In this document: in pieces, positions 46,077 through 56,594 of the stretch
How the letters are laid out: every line of letters starts with the position of its first letter
Position numbering within the stretch: the stretch's first letter is position 1
DNA from: Plotosus lineatus
Taxonomy: Eukaryota; Chordata; Actinopteri; Siluriformes; Plotosidae
DNA: 64,000 nt
Assembly (NCBI GenBank): GCA_024760905.1
Contig: CM045735.1
Location: 6,039,661-6,103,660, forward strand
Direction: 5' to 3'
Position numbers and translations under genes: made by a program
The notes under the pieces: model-generated
The model's database searches: none
What the model was told of the DNA's origin: nothing
What the model saw: only the letters and a program-made list of their open reading frames with translations

Positions 46077-47520
46077 TCCAGGAGCTTATTTGATCATCTT
46101 GAGCATTTTATTGGAAAATTCAGTGTCTCATTTCAGTATTTCATTCCTTTCCAAATTCACACTGCTTTTGATCATAGAATTGGAAGCAGCCGATGTGGCA
46201 TCGAGTGCCAGGAAAGTGAAACTGCTTCTGCTTAAGCGTCAGGCTCGAACCCGACAGAGAATTTCTGCTGCAAAGCCCATTATACAGTCAGCATAGATAT
46301 ACGAAATTAAAGAAAGGAAAGACTTTTCACGTCCTTAGATTTACTGCTTCGGATGTGGGATGATTGGTTAAATGGGAACGCTGGGAACGAATCATTCCTA
46401 CATTTCCTCTGCTCATGACTTTTGCATTTGTAGAATAAAGTCAGAGAACCCATGGGGCTTTTACCGCGTTCCTCGGCTCGGCATGTCTCGTACTTGTTGT
46501 TTAAACTGCTGGTTCATTCAAGTGTTCATTTTGTTTTCAGTCAAACTCTTAAAGGAAAGCCTAGTTCTCATTTTCTACTTATTCCTCGTTATTAAAATCA
46601 CGCGGAAAAAAGCATCAAAGGAGGTTTTAAAGGCGACACCTTGTCTGCGAGACACGCTCTAATGAGGTATTCTGATGTTGTCGTGCACATCACTGCAGAG
46701 ACTGCCCCGATTCTTCTAGTTAATGTCATACCATCCCCTCGAATTCTGCCTTTTTATTTTACATCCGCTTTCTTCAGCTTTATCTCTGCTAATAGGGTGG
46801 ACTCGGTGCCACAGAAGATGCACAAGACCTTGTGGACCTCCCGGACCATGGAGGAGCTCTGCAGTTTTAGCATATGGCCGCCCAGTGGGATTTACTCAAC
46901 GCTACAGCGGGGAGTCGTTCTGATCTTCCCCCGTGAACAGGGAGAAGATAAGAACCTTCATCTGACCCCTGGATGGAATCACATCCATACTCGGCTTACT
47001 CTTCTTTCTATCGAATTCGTGAAGAAAATACACACTGGACATCCCAAATACACTAAATAGGAACATTTTTAACTGGAGAACGTGCGTGTCAGTTTACTGG
47101 GTGGAAAGAAACAATTTTATGTCTGTGTTATGTTGATAGGAGCCCAGTATTCGCCTGAGGGAGTTTGTGGACAGGAGCGCACTGATCAGTGCTATTTTAT
47201 TTGTGCTCGGTGCCATTTCTGGTCCCATTATCGAGCCAGACAACACTATGGAGGTGCTTTCGTGCCTTCTGGGAAACCACAACTGACCGAAAATCCTTTA
47301 TTAAGTGCCAGCTTACCACTTTATTAAACAATTTTAAAGAAACACCATAAAATACAAGAAAACAAGTTTCATCAATAAAAATGTGATTTTAAAAGTACCG
47401 CCTTTGCAAGAAATATGGAGGGGGAAACACCCTTTAAGTTCATGGATTGCTCCAAAGTCAAAGGATGCATGTTTTAGATCTTTAAATGGAGGTTAATACT
47501 GACTCACAGGTCAGCGATGT
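45670..47520. other. Mostly unique sequence; long T-run
   Basis: Contains a 34-bp T-run at 46039-46072 and otherwise no repeat I recognise. A 139-codon ORF at 46641-47060 lacks any family motif, has no splice context and ordinary composition; I do not call it a gene. Confidence 0.4.
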
Positions 47521-47521
47521 T

Positions 47522-47865
47522 GGGCAGTGGTGGCCTGGTGGTAAAGCTGATGGATCACTGATTCTAAGGTTGGGGGTTCGAGTCTCACTCTCAACAGGTT
47601 GTCACTGCTCCCCAGTGCAGCGAACTGGGCTACCAAAGGCTGGTCATATCTCTCACTGTCTACGGTGAGAGGTTCATGTAAAAGAACCATTGCTGACTTT
47701 CGACAAGTGGAGCTGCATAGCTGTCGGTGTATTTCCACCCAGTGATGTCCTGGTGAGCTGTCCAGGGTGTACTCTGCCCTCGCCTGGAGTCGGCTGGGAC
47801 GGGTGCCAGCCTCCCAGTGTACCCTAATTAGGATTACGTGGTTACATAAAATGACTGAGTGTGAG
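47522..47865 (+). repeat. S3 SINE, complete
   Basis: Head GGGCAGTGGTGGCCTGGTGG with TTGGGGGTTCGAGTCTC. Body TCACTGTCTACGGTGAGAGG, GACTTTCGACAAGTGGAGC. Tail GTGTACCCTAATTAGGATTA. Confidence 0.85.
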
Positions 47866-47954
47866 GTGTTTGAAATACAGCCATTATGTTTGCAATCAAT
47901 GTCTTCGAAGACATTCTAATCTCTTTGAATATCTAATTAACAATATTGATTAAT

Positions 47955-48155
47955 GGGGCAGTGATGGCCCAGTGGTAGGGTATCACCGGGTTGTTCCTGC
48001 TGTCCCCCCTCAGTACAGATAACCAGGTTATCAAAGGCCGGCCATGTCTCTCACTGTCTGTTATGAGAGACTGTAGAGGAACCATTGCTGACTTTTGTCA
48101 CGAAGCATAGCCGTCAGCTTGTTTCTGCCCAGCGATGGTCTGTCTAGCTGTCCAG
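47955..48155 (+). repeat. S3 SINE, degenerate
   Basis: Head GGGGCAGTGATGGCCCAGTG, body CCATGTCTCTCACTGTCTG, GAACCATTGCTGACTTTTG, GTTTCTGCCCAGCGATGG. Confidence 0.7.
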
Positions 48156-48279
48156 GCCACACATGACATCCATCACAATCTCTACGTTGTTTGAGATGGT
48201 CACTTTAAAGGCCATAAGATCAGTTGGCGGTTATGAGTCTATTCATAGGGCAGGCAGGTGTACACCGGGGTGTGATGAT

Positions 48280-49045
48280 CTAAATAAAAGGTCACCTTCA
48301 TATTTTGTTGGACTGCCCTGACCCTTGAATTTCTGGTATTTTCCTTTCAAATATCCTCCCATTTTTCTCCCATTCAATTCCCACACATCAGGTATTAGGT
48401 ATTGCCTTCCTGTCACATACAACCACCACCATTCAGAGATGTTTATCAGCACACACATGCACACCTCTCCATGACATGCAATGCTGCCACCCTCATCTTT
48501 ACCAACCGCTATGCATGCGCATTCAGGGTTGGTCTAACACACTTGGCAACCCACCCCTTTGTACAAAAGCCAACAGATGCTCTTGATTGGACTGTGAGTG
48601 AAAGGGAGGTAAGGTAATCCCTCCCATGAGAGCTTGGTCAATTATCCAGTTGAGAATGGCCTGGAGGTTGTACCTGCAGGTTGACAAGTCACACACCTTG
48701 TCAATGTGCCATGGTGGAGCCCTTGTTTCAACAGACTTAAACATTATTACAACATTTAGTCCAGGAAAACTGAACCCCTGAGTGACGCCTTCTCCAGGAC
48801 ATCCCAAAAACTTTTAATAAGGTTAAGGACGGGACTCTGTGGTGCCCGTTCATATGTGAAATTGATTCCTTGTGTTCCCTGAACCACTCTTTAATTATTT
48901 GAGACTTCATTTTATCAGGGCAGAAAAAGGTCACTGCTATGATAATCTGGACATTCAGTACATTTAACTCGTCAGTTGACTTCATTTTATTGCCACATGT
49001 TGTTGCTGAGCCTTGACCGGACCAATTACAACAAAGCTAGCATGG
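48280..49045 (-). mobile_element. Tc1/mariner-like fossil split by repeat R
   Basis: The + strand shows ATATTTTGTTGGACTGCCCT (48299), then after the R insertion GCCTTCTCCAGGACATCCCA, GTTAAGGACGGGACTCTGTG, TTCCCTGAACCACTCTTTAA and ATCTGGACATTCAGTACATT. I recall this ordered series as antisense to a Tc1-like transposase. No ORF survives. Confidence 0.5.
48372..48725 (+). repeat. Dispersed repeat R, copy 2
   Basis: Aligns in order with 15690-16075: CATTCAATTCCCACACATCA, CCTGTCACATACAACCACCA, GCATGCGCATTCAGGG, CCCTCCCATGAGAGCTTGG, then TGTCAATGTGCCATGGTGGA. It sits inside the Tc1-like fossil, so R is mobile or was carried by a mobile unit. Confidence 0.5.
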
Positions 49046-49109
49046 TGATTACACGCTGTAATTAAGGCTAAAAGCTGGCCAAAAATATTAGCATTCTTAT
49101 CATGTTTGG

Positions 49110-49141
49110 CTGAGCAGTGTGTGTGTGTGTGTGTGTGTGTG
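49110..49141. repeat. (GT)n microsatellite
   Basis: Pure GT run of about 30 bp. The surrounding 49050-49650 shows only a 40-bp inverted S3 head at 49335-49374 (TTACCACCAGGCCACCGCTG). Confidence 0.9.
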
Positions 49142-50045
49142 TTGCAAGTGGAATGCAATAGACAGTGTAATGTAGATTATTGTGTTAGAAGGGAGGGGTC
49201 AGAAAAGGAGAGGCAAAAAAGTGTAGCTTGGGGCACAGCAAATAAATGGGAAACACACTCTGGCGGGACGCTCTTGCTCAGCTCTGCTCAAATCGAGAGT
49301 CAGTGGTGACGCTGGTCAAATTTTATTCTTTCTCACTCATGCAGGCGGCTTACCACCAGGCCACCGCTGCCCTACCTGGTAGGACCATTTGATAAAAATT
49401 GACCCTGTGACTTTGAAACAAATAGAATATACAATCCATATATAATCCCATCCTATTTGCTCATGAGGGAGATCCATAGACTTGATTTAGTGATCCAATA
49501 TCATTTCCTCAACGTGTTAATCATATGGACATTCTATTTCCACAGCTTCTGCTCCACTGACCTTCGGTGGCAGCAGCAGAAGCTAATAAGAGATGAACAG
49601 ATGAATATTATTTAATATCAATGACTAAAATATTCAATTTGAGTGTAAACGTGGTGGGGCCGGTTGTTCAAAACACAGTTATTTTAAAATATTTATAAAA
49701 TTTAAAATTTTTAACCCGCCGTTAGCTAACCGACCGTTAAATATGCGTTGTTCAAAGCCTGGTTAGTCACGTCGGTAGTTAACGCTGCTGTCAATGTTAA
49801 CAGTGTGGTTAACGTTGCTGGTTAGCTCTAAGGGGTCATTCAACATTTTCAACATTTGCCTAATCGTACAAAACGTACGTTAGGGGGGAGGGGGTAAGAT
49901 GTCTGTGTACGCTTTTTAGTATTATAAAAATGTCGATCAACAATAATACTTGGGCTCGTGAATACTATATATATATATATATATACAAAAATAAAAGGAC
50001 AGGACAAAGACTTTCTATTGAAACTCCATTTATCACTACAGATCT

Positions 50046-50090
50046 GTTTCGAGGGGTGGTGAAACCATCCTCTCTCTTCAGGTTTTCTAT
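50046..50090 (-). ncRNA. Second hammerhead-like core, helix I broken
   Basis: The left arm carries the same core on the - strand: CTGAAGA (50081-50075), helix II, GAAAC (50050-50046), then the CAGATCTG helix III and TA. The bases before the core (ATAGAAAAC) do not pair with GTGAT, so helix I is lost. The two cores face away from each other around the spacer. Confidence 0.4.
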
Positions 50091-50091
50091 A

Positions 50092-50148
50092 ATCACCTGA
50101 AGAGAGAGAGGATGGTTTCACCACCCCTCGAAACAGATCTGTAGTGAT
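50092..50148 (+). ncRNA. Hammerhead-ribozyme-like motif (type I, short helix III)
   Basis: In order on the + strand: helix I 5' strand ATCAC (50092-50096), core CTGAAGA (50097-50103), a helix II segment (50104-50129) able to form GAGG/CCTC and TGG/CCA pairs, GAAA (50130-50133), palindromic helix III CAGATCTG (50134-50141), then TA (50142-50143). The helix I 3' strand GTGAT (50144-50148) pairs perfectly with ATCAC. These are all the invariant hammerhead elements (CUGANGA, GAAA, UH). A tiny, self-complementary helix III is typical of Penelope-like retroelement hammerheads, which can act as dimers. Helix II has extra GA bases, so activity is uncertain. Confidence 0.5.
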
Positions 50149-50255
50149 AAATGGAGTTTCAATAGAAAGTCTTTGTCCTGTCCTTTTATTTTTGTTTATT
50201 TGCTCTACCAAAAAGTATTGAGCACTCTCCTACGGAAGGATCTACTCAGAAAATC

Positions 50256-50317
<62 letters not shown>

Positions 50318-51224
50318 TGCGTGTATGTTTCAAACTCTCAATGCGCAATTCGCCATCCACCTACGGTGTTGCATATCTGCAAAGTCTGCAATGAATACTA
50401 CCCAACCCCGAATCAGCTGCTGAAACATCAGAAGGCAGCTGATCAAAGGCATCGGCTGGAGGGGGTGCACAGGGTTCACGTACACCCCCCCACACACACA
50501 CACACACACACACACACAGCAGGAGTTGAGTTCCGCTGGACAAGAAATGATGTGTATTCCAAATCTTATAAATAAACTTAATGACTGTTATTGAAGAGAA
50601 AGTCGGAGATCAGTTCCGCATGACTAGAGTCAGGAAGTAAACCGGAAGTTAGCGTGTAACAGGCACTGCGCATGTGCACGCCCGAGCTGACCAATCAACA
50701 AACATAATATTATCAGTAAGCAATAATAGCTGAACACTGTCAATCAAACAAAGTGCGAGTTGAATAGATAAATAACTTTAACTCAATTTGTAAATATATT
50801 TAGCACATGTACTTGCAGATGTAGTTTGAAATATATTTGGGAATGTTTTTGGTTGAACTATAATATTAATAATACTTATAAGAATCCACCCCCGCTGATG
50901 CGGCATCATGAATGCAGCGTTAGCCACGAACGCCATCTTGCAAGTTAACCGTACAGTTAAAAATTTAACAGCGGTCCTTAGGTGTGTTAACTTTAATATC
51001 AAGTTAACACTCGGTTAAAGTTAACCGAGTTTTGAACAAGATAACGGCAGCGTTAAATTTAACGGTCGGTTAACTCTACTTAACCAGTGGTTAAAAAATG
51101 ACCGTGTTTTGAACAACCGACCCCTGATATTTATTAACACAGTGGTCTTTTCTTCCTTTTTCCCTCATACATAAAATACATAAAATACATAAAATAATAC
51201 AATAAAATAATACAAAAATACATA

Positions 51225-51330
51225 AAGTCCAGAGTGCAAACCTTCGCCAAGCTCATCAATCCCCATATGAAAGAAAATGTTAAAGAAGCCTTTAAAAAAT
51301 TCCCGAATCCAGAATCTGACTCATATCATG
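51225..51330 (+). repeat. Dispersed repeat R5, copy 2
   Basis: GAGTGCAAACCTTCGCCAAG, CCCATATGAAAGAAAATGTT and CCCGAATCCAGAATCTGAC. Related to the start of the repeat at 36345. An (ATAAAATAC)n-like run lies just upstream (51167-51222). Confidence 0.4.
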
Positions 51331-51335
51331 TCCAG

Positions 51336-51495
51336 ATGTAGAGAAGGTGGTGTAATGGTTATGGTACTTGTCTAATGTTCAAGAGGTTGTGGGTCCGAAT
51401 CCAAAGATCCTGTTAAACCCCCACCACCCGAAGGCCCCTGGGTAAGGTCTTAACCACAAGTGCGCCTCTGTCCACACAGCAGCACAAACTACTAG
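51336..51495 (+). repeat. S1 SINE, head half
   Basis: Head AAGGTGGTGTAATGGTTATG with B-box-like GTGGGTCCGAATCC. Body CCCCTGGGTAAGGTCTTAAC and AAGTGCGCCTCTGTCCACAC. Confidence 0.7.
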
Positions 51496-51744
51496 TAACT
51501 TAACGTAGCTTAACACTACTCTGGCTGTGATGAGTCACTAGGCTCAGGTGTGAGAAGCCCAGCAGATAGATGTCTCTGAAATCTAATGCAGGCTTCCTTG
51601 TCCAAATGCCCCGTTTCTGGTAGAATGTAAGGAGTGCTACTTTTGCCGGTGGAAATACATTGATTAAAGGAGAATAGTCAAACTGGTCAGTCAAGTAACC
51701 GCATGAATTCTAGAGCTCGAATAAGTACTCTTTACAGCTGCAGT

Positions 51745-52020
51745 GGGGCCGGTGGTGTAGTGGTTAGGGTGCTGCGCTCACGATCAGGAGGTTGTGTGTT
51801 CAAATCCCAGTTAGACCCTCCACTGTGCTAAGACCCCTGGACAAGGTCTCAACCACAAGTGTGCCTCTGTTCACCCAGCATTATAAATGGATACCAGTAA
51901 AAATATACTGGGTAGGTAACCTGCGATGGACTAGCGTCCCCTCCAGGAGGAGTTGAACTCTTGGTTGCTTCACGCTATGGAACCCAGGGATAAGCACCGG
52001 CCTGATGAGCCACTATGGCT
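51745..52020 (+). repeat. S1 SINE, full-length
   Basis: Head GGGCCGGTGGTGTAGTGGTT (A-box-like) and GTGTGTTCAAATCCC (B-box-like). Body CTAAGACCCCTGGACAAGG. Tail AGGAGGAGTTGAACTCTTGG, GATAAGCACCGGCCTGATGA. Confidence 0.8.
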
Positions 52021-52484
52021 CGGCTGTAAAAAGCCCAAAGGACAGCTGCAATGAGCAGAGAAGCATCTCCAACCCTGAAGCAGAGGGACGTGATTGCTCA
52101 GATCGGACACGTGAAGACGTAAGTGGGCTGATTACGTACTGTCTGGAGCTACTGTACGTACTGTACACTGCATGCAACTTCGGGTTGGACTAAAGGACAG
52201 TGGTGGGTTTTGTTCAGGAGACAGATGCTCTGGGCTTGTTCGGGCTGTTTAATAGACAGTGAATATTTAATATACATGACCATCTGTTTTAAAACTCACT
52301 CTTTGCATTGAGATTTTTTCCTAGTTCACTGAGTCTAAATCTGTCTCGAGCCCCATTACTCAACAGCAAACACAACCCGCTCGGTTCTTCACAGGATGTG
52401 ACTTAATATACATTTCAGACATGTCGGATCACAAGCAGAGCTTGACTGATACCAGACTAAACTCACTCACTCATATGCAAAGCC

Positions 52485-52790
52485 ACGTAATCCTATTATT
52501 TATAATGAGGGGAGGCTGGAGTCTATCTCAGCCGACACTGGGGCGAAGGCCGGGTACACCCTGAACAGCTCGCCGGATCAAAACACACACAGATTACATT
52601 CACACCTAGGGACAATTCGCATAATGGACATGTCTTTGGACTGTAAGAGGAAACCCACAAAAGCAACAGGAAGAACATGCATACCACTCCATATAGAAAC
52701 CGTCCAAGCCCAGGACCCGAACCCAGAACCTTGATGCTGTGAGGTTGACACTCGAACCACTACACCACCGTGTCAACCCTGGACGATCAT
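52485..52790 (-). repeat. S2 SINE copy
   Basis: Tail TAATGAGGGGAGGCTGGAGT, GGTACACCCTGAACAGCTCG. Core TTTGGACTGTAAGAGGAAAC. Head GGACCCGAACCCAGAACC and CACTACACCACCGTGTC. Confidence 0.8.
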
Positions 52791-52799
52791 GTATCCGAT

Positions 52800-53522
52800 T
52801 TGTATGCATCGATCACAACGCCAGCTGTGTAGTGTGTCCCCCCCCCTGAGCTTCAGGGTAGAAAAGCTATCATCTGTTATAATATGAGCTAGCATGCCTG
52901 AACTGGCTATCCAACAGAGCAGGCATGCAATATTTAGATTAAAGCCTGTTCTTCCTTTATAGCCGAGCGGCATGTTTACTTTTCTCGCTCAGTAATAAAA
53001 GCATGACTGATGTACGAGCTCACAGTTGTGCCATCTAGTCAGAAAACCTGATCCCTGTCCACTTTGCACTTATTTTTTCCCCCTCTCATCCGGCGCTCTA
53101 TTCTCTTCTTCGTTATGCCATCAAGCTGCTCAGTCTCTTTAGTTATGCACAGTGCGGCGGCTTTCTACATACGAGCAGGCCGGTGCAGTTAGTCGACGAG
53201 GTCATGTGGAGGTGGAGGAGATGAAGAATGCCATATGATCTTTCGCTGTTTCGTCCTTGGATGAGTCACTGAGGTGTTTCGTGATATGTTCGAAGAAAAA
53301 AAAAGCACACCGCAACTCGGATCCGCTCAAAAATGACCGGCGAACGCTGACAAAGGCGTGTGTGTTTTGTGACGCCGTTGGATTTTAGTGGTGACCCTTT
53401 CCGTGTCATTTTGTTCTTATTCCTGCATAACCTGTTCCCAGCAGCACAACTCAGCAGTGAGGACCTGTAATTGTACTTTCAGATGCATGTCCCAGAGGAG
53501 ATGACTAGAGAGAGCCAGAGAA

Positions 53523-53559
<37 letters not shown>

Positions 53560-53980
53560 GTGCTGACAGTTAGATGGCCGCCGTCCCTCTTCTTCCTGAG
53601 CCGCATTCATTAGACATTCATCTGATTCCTCTGTCTTTCAGGAGTCCACCATCCAATCCTACCAAGTGATCCATTTCAATAATCCACTTATGTCAGCTCA
53701 AGGCAGTGCAGCTCTTCCATTTCACCACAGAATACACAACAACATTATACATGCGAAGAAAAATTTATTTTTTAAGCTTATATTTTTTTTTGCCAGTGAG
53801 GACAGAAAGATGATATTTAAATAAATAAATAAATAAATTGTGCAGAACAAGCGACTGGCAAACTACAGTAATTCCGGTTTAATAAAAATAAAGAGAAAGC
53901 TGTCTGCAAGGAAAACTACAACATATTCATTTGTTTTTCTTTTAATTCTATCAGAGTTACGGGTGTTCTGGAACCCGTTC
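52800..53980. other. No recognisable gene; minor GA tract
   Basis: Unique-looking sequence with a (GA)n(CAGA)n tract at 53518-53560 and an AAAT run near 53820. Nothing coding is supported. Confidence 0.4.
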
Positions 53981-53984
53981 CAGT

Positions 53985-54290
53985 AGGGGGGGCAGTGGTG
54001 GCCTCGTAGTATAGGGTGCTGGATTGCTGATCCTAAGGTTGAGGGTTCGTGTCCCACTCTCTACAAGGTTGTCACTCCCCCCCCCCCCCCCCCCCCAGTG
54101 CAGCTAGTTATCAATGGCGGGCCATGTCTCTCACTGTCTATGGTCAAGCGTAGCACAAGAGCCGTCAGCGTGTTTCCGCCCTGCGATGGCCTAGCGAGCC
54201 GTCCAGGGTGTACTCTGCCCTCGCCTGAGGTCGGCTGGGATGGGCACCAGCCTCCCCGCGACCCTAATTACGATTAAGCGTTTACATGAA
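53985..54290 (+). repeat. S3 SINE with a 22-bp C-run
   Basis: Head GGGGGGCAGTGGTGGCCTCG and AAGGTTGAGGGTTCGTGTCC. A C-run at 54077-54098 replaces the usual CCCCCCC. Tail CCGCGACCCTAATTACGATT. Confidence 0.8.
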
Positions 54291-54292
54291 TT

Positions 54293-54548
54293 CCAGTAAG
54301 GTGCATCCTGAACCACTGCAGGGCCGACACACACCACCATTCACATTCACACTCACACCTGGGGGCAATTTCGAACAACCACATATCCTAACCTGGATTT
54401 CTTTGGTCTGTGTGAGGAAACCAGAGTACCCAGAGGAAACACAAACACAGGGAGAACATGCCAAGTCCACACAGAAAAGCCCTCCCTGAGCCCGGTACTC
54501 GAACCTTCTTGTGGAAGTGGATGTGCTCACCACTACACCACAAAGCTA
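54293..54548 (-). repeat. S2 SINE copy
   Basis: AAGGTGCATCCTGAACCACT, CACCTGGGGGCAATTTCGAA. Core GTGTGAGGAAACCAGAGTAC. Head CCGGTACTCGAACCTTCTTG and CACTACACCACAAAG. A 31-bp T-run follows at 54688. Confidence 0.75.
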
Positions 54549-54682
54549 TAGTAAACATGTTCTCTATTTACTAAAACATATAGTCCTACAGGACACACCC
54601 AAAGCCCAACAAGTAATAAACCCAGGTCCTGTTATTACGCCATCTCAAAGTTAATCTAAAATGTACCTTTGAAGACAAATAG

Positions 54683-54718
<36 letters not shown>

Positions 54719-55049
54719 TCAATCCCTCAGCAATTTTTAATACTTCATTTCAGAGGAACTTGACTGCTGAGCTTTTAACATGTCATCCAGCAGCTTGTCC
54801 AACATGACAATAAATCAAGGTCATTTTTTTCCCCATACATGATGTGACTCAAGCCCAAAAAACTGCATTGTTAGCTCAAGCAACTGGTGATTCAGGCCCT
54901 CATATTGCATCATGCTCTGAGACTTTCATGTCTCTGAAAAGCAGTTGGCAGGAGAGAGAACCTGCAGATAGTCGACATCTCCTGGGGTTTGACCGGGCAG
55001 GATGATTGATAGAGGATCCAGGGAACCAATATCTGTGGGATGATGGAAA

Positions 55050-55054
<5 letters not shown>

Positions 55055-55101
<47 letters not shown>

Positions 55102-55102
55102 G

Positions 55103-55160
<58 letters not shown>
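55055..55160. repeat. (GT)n(TC)n compound microsatellite
   Basis: A GT run followed by a TC run and then a short CA run at 55166-55182. Confidence 0.95.
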
Positions 55161-55164
<4 letters not shown>

Positions 55165-55263
55165 ACACACACACACACACACATCTGTAGGTAGATTGCA
55201 TGTTATGTAATTCAATCAGCAACAACACCCTGGAATGCATGATGTCGCGACAGTGACAGGCGC

Positions 55264-55373
<110 letters not shown>

Positions 55374-55839
55374 ATTAAGCCCTATTTATTCCAATAGGAT
55401 GTTAATGAGAGAACATGACACCCAGAATACATCTGGGGACCATCAGAGGTTACCAGGCAGATATTTTGCATAAAGGATGACCAGATTTATTGCTTTCTGA
55501 ATTTTTTAACAGCTCAAAGACAAAAGAGACCTTGGCTATTTCTGGAAATAAGTAATGAATCATGCAATGAATTTAGCTACAGCCTAGTAATCTGTGAGGT
55601 GATCAAGAAAAGAAAAGAAATAAAAAGGTATAAAGAAAGAGAGGAACGAAGGGGGAGTTTCTTCTGTACTTACACTTTGCAGTTATAGGATGGGCATTTC
55701 GACTCACTTTGAGCCGATTCATTCGAGCAAACTTGATTCACTGAACCGAATGCTTGGATTCATTTGACTCACAGGTGATCCCCATTGACTCTTCTTGCTC
55801 TTTTGACATGGAGAACAAAACATCAAGCAACACGGACCC

Positions 55840-56004
55840 GGGCTCACAAGGGCATAACTGGGTCGGGTGTCAATGTTTCCCACTTGAATCCGTGGGTTTC
55901 TTCTGGGTATACCAGTTTCCTCCTACATTCCAAAGATATACATATGAGGCTAATTGGCTGTTTCAAATTGCCCCAAGGTGTGAGTGAATGTAATTGGTTT
56001 TGTG

Positions 56005-56070
<66 letters not shown>

Positions 56071-56172
56071 TGTGTGCTCGTATGTCAGTGTGTTGACTGT
56101 CCAGGATGTACCCTACCTACGCAGAGGCTGAGGTAAGCTTCAGCTGCCTAATGATCTTGATAGGATTGAGTG
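55840..56172 (+). repeat. S2 SINE with internal (TA)n(TG)n
   Basis: Degenerate head GGACCCGGGCTCACAAGGGC. Core CAGTTTCCTCCTACATTCC, AATTGGCTGTTTCAAATTGC. Microsatellite at 56006-56062. Tail GCAGAGGCTGAGGTAAGC. Confidence 0.7.
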
Positions 56173-56316
56173 ATTCAGAAGATGAATGACATGATAATTA
56201 ACAGTGATATTATTTCTAATGTTGAAAGTCAGTGTATAATTTGTGGGACAGAGAATAAGAGACAACAATTTTTTTTACATCTATCTATCTATATAAACCA
56301 GTGTAACTCTAAGTTG

Positions 56317-56320
<4 letters not shown>

Positions 56321-56383
<63 letters not shown>
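56321..56383. repeat. (AAT)n(ATT)n self-complementary microsatellite
   Basis: About ten AAT units followed directly by about ten ATT units. The tract can fold on itself as a perfect hairpin. Confidence 0.9.
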
Positions 56384-56529
56384 ATAGCCTTAAAGTACAA
56401 CAGACCATATGGATGCCTCTGAACTTTTTTTTTTTTTTTTGTCAAACCCGAGCATGCGAGTCGACTCAATTGACTCGTTTAAGAGTCGTTCATAAAGAAA
56501 CGATTCATCGCGAATCGTTCCATCACTAG

Positions 56530-56594
56530 TTTGCAGTCGGTCGCCCGCGCGCGCTCTCGCTCTCTCGCTCTCTCCCCCTCTTCCCCGACCTGCC
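56530..56594 (+). promoter_or_regulatory. adamts2: adamts2 5' UTR / proximal promoter
   Basis: A short GC- and CT-rich stretch (CGGTCGCCCGCGCGCGCTCT, then CT repeats) lies between the MITE and the ATG. No TATA box is seen. The transcription start cannot be fixed and may lie in or beyond the MITE. Confidence 0.4.

Larger units (their letters stand above)
49986..50194. repeat. Palindrome of two inverted 98-bp arms
   Basis: The left arm (49986-50083) and right arm (50095-50194) are reverse complements. They differ only by one GA dinucleotide, and an 11-bp spacer separates them. Each arm carries CTGAAGA, a GAGG..CCTC stem, CGAAACAGATCTGTAGTGAT and then TGGAGTTTCAATAGAAAGTC. Such near-perfect long arms imply a recent inverted duplication. 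Confidence 0.9.
49656..51124. mobile_element. DNA transposon with TIR GGGGCCGGTTGTTCAAAACA (ISL2EU/Harbinger-like)
   Basis: The left terminus GGGGCCGGTTGTTCAAAACA is inverted at the right (TGTTTTGAACAACCGACCCC, 51105-51124). Subterminal sequence is rich in GTTAAC and TTAACGGTCGGTTAA in both orientations. GGGCCGGTT-type termini are known from ISL2EU-like and related fish elements (recollection). The 1469-bp body holds a palindrome (49986-50194), a (TC)n(TA)n tract (50258-50312), a (CA)n tract (50490-50518) and a short Cys/His-containing ORF (50315-50575). I see no clear target duplication and no transposase. Confidence 0.6.
55686..56529. mobile_element. hAT-like MITE remnants flanking a SINE and hairpin repeat
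   Basis: The left piece (55686-55775) reads TAGGATGGGCATTTCGACTC and GAGCCGATTCATTCGAGC. The right piece (56450-56529) reads GACTCGTTTAAGAGTCGTTC and GCGAATCGTTCCATCACTA, inverted to it. The GATTCGTT/GACTCG-rich termini are of a kind seen in fish hAT MITEs (recollection). The element ends only 65 bp before the adamts2 ATG. Confidence 0.45.

Noticed and set aside
46641..47060. 139-codon ORF
   Set aside because: No motif, no family resemblance, no splice signals in register and no repeat origin; length is compatible with chance.
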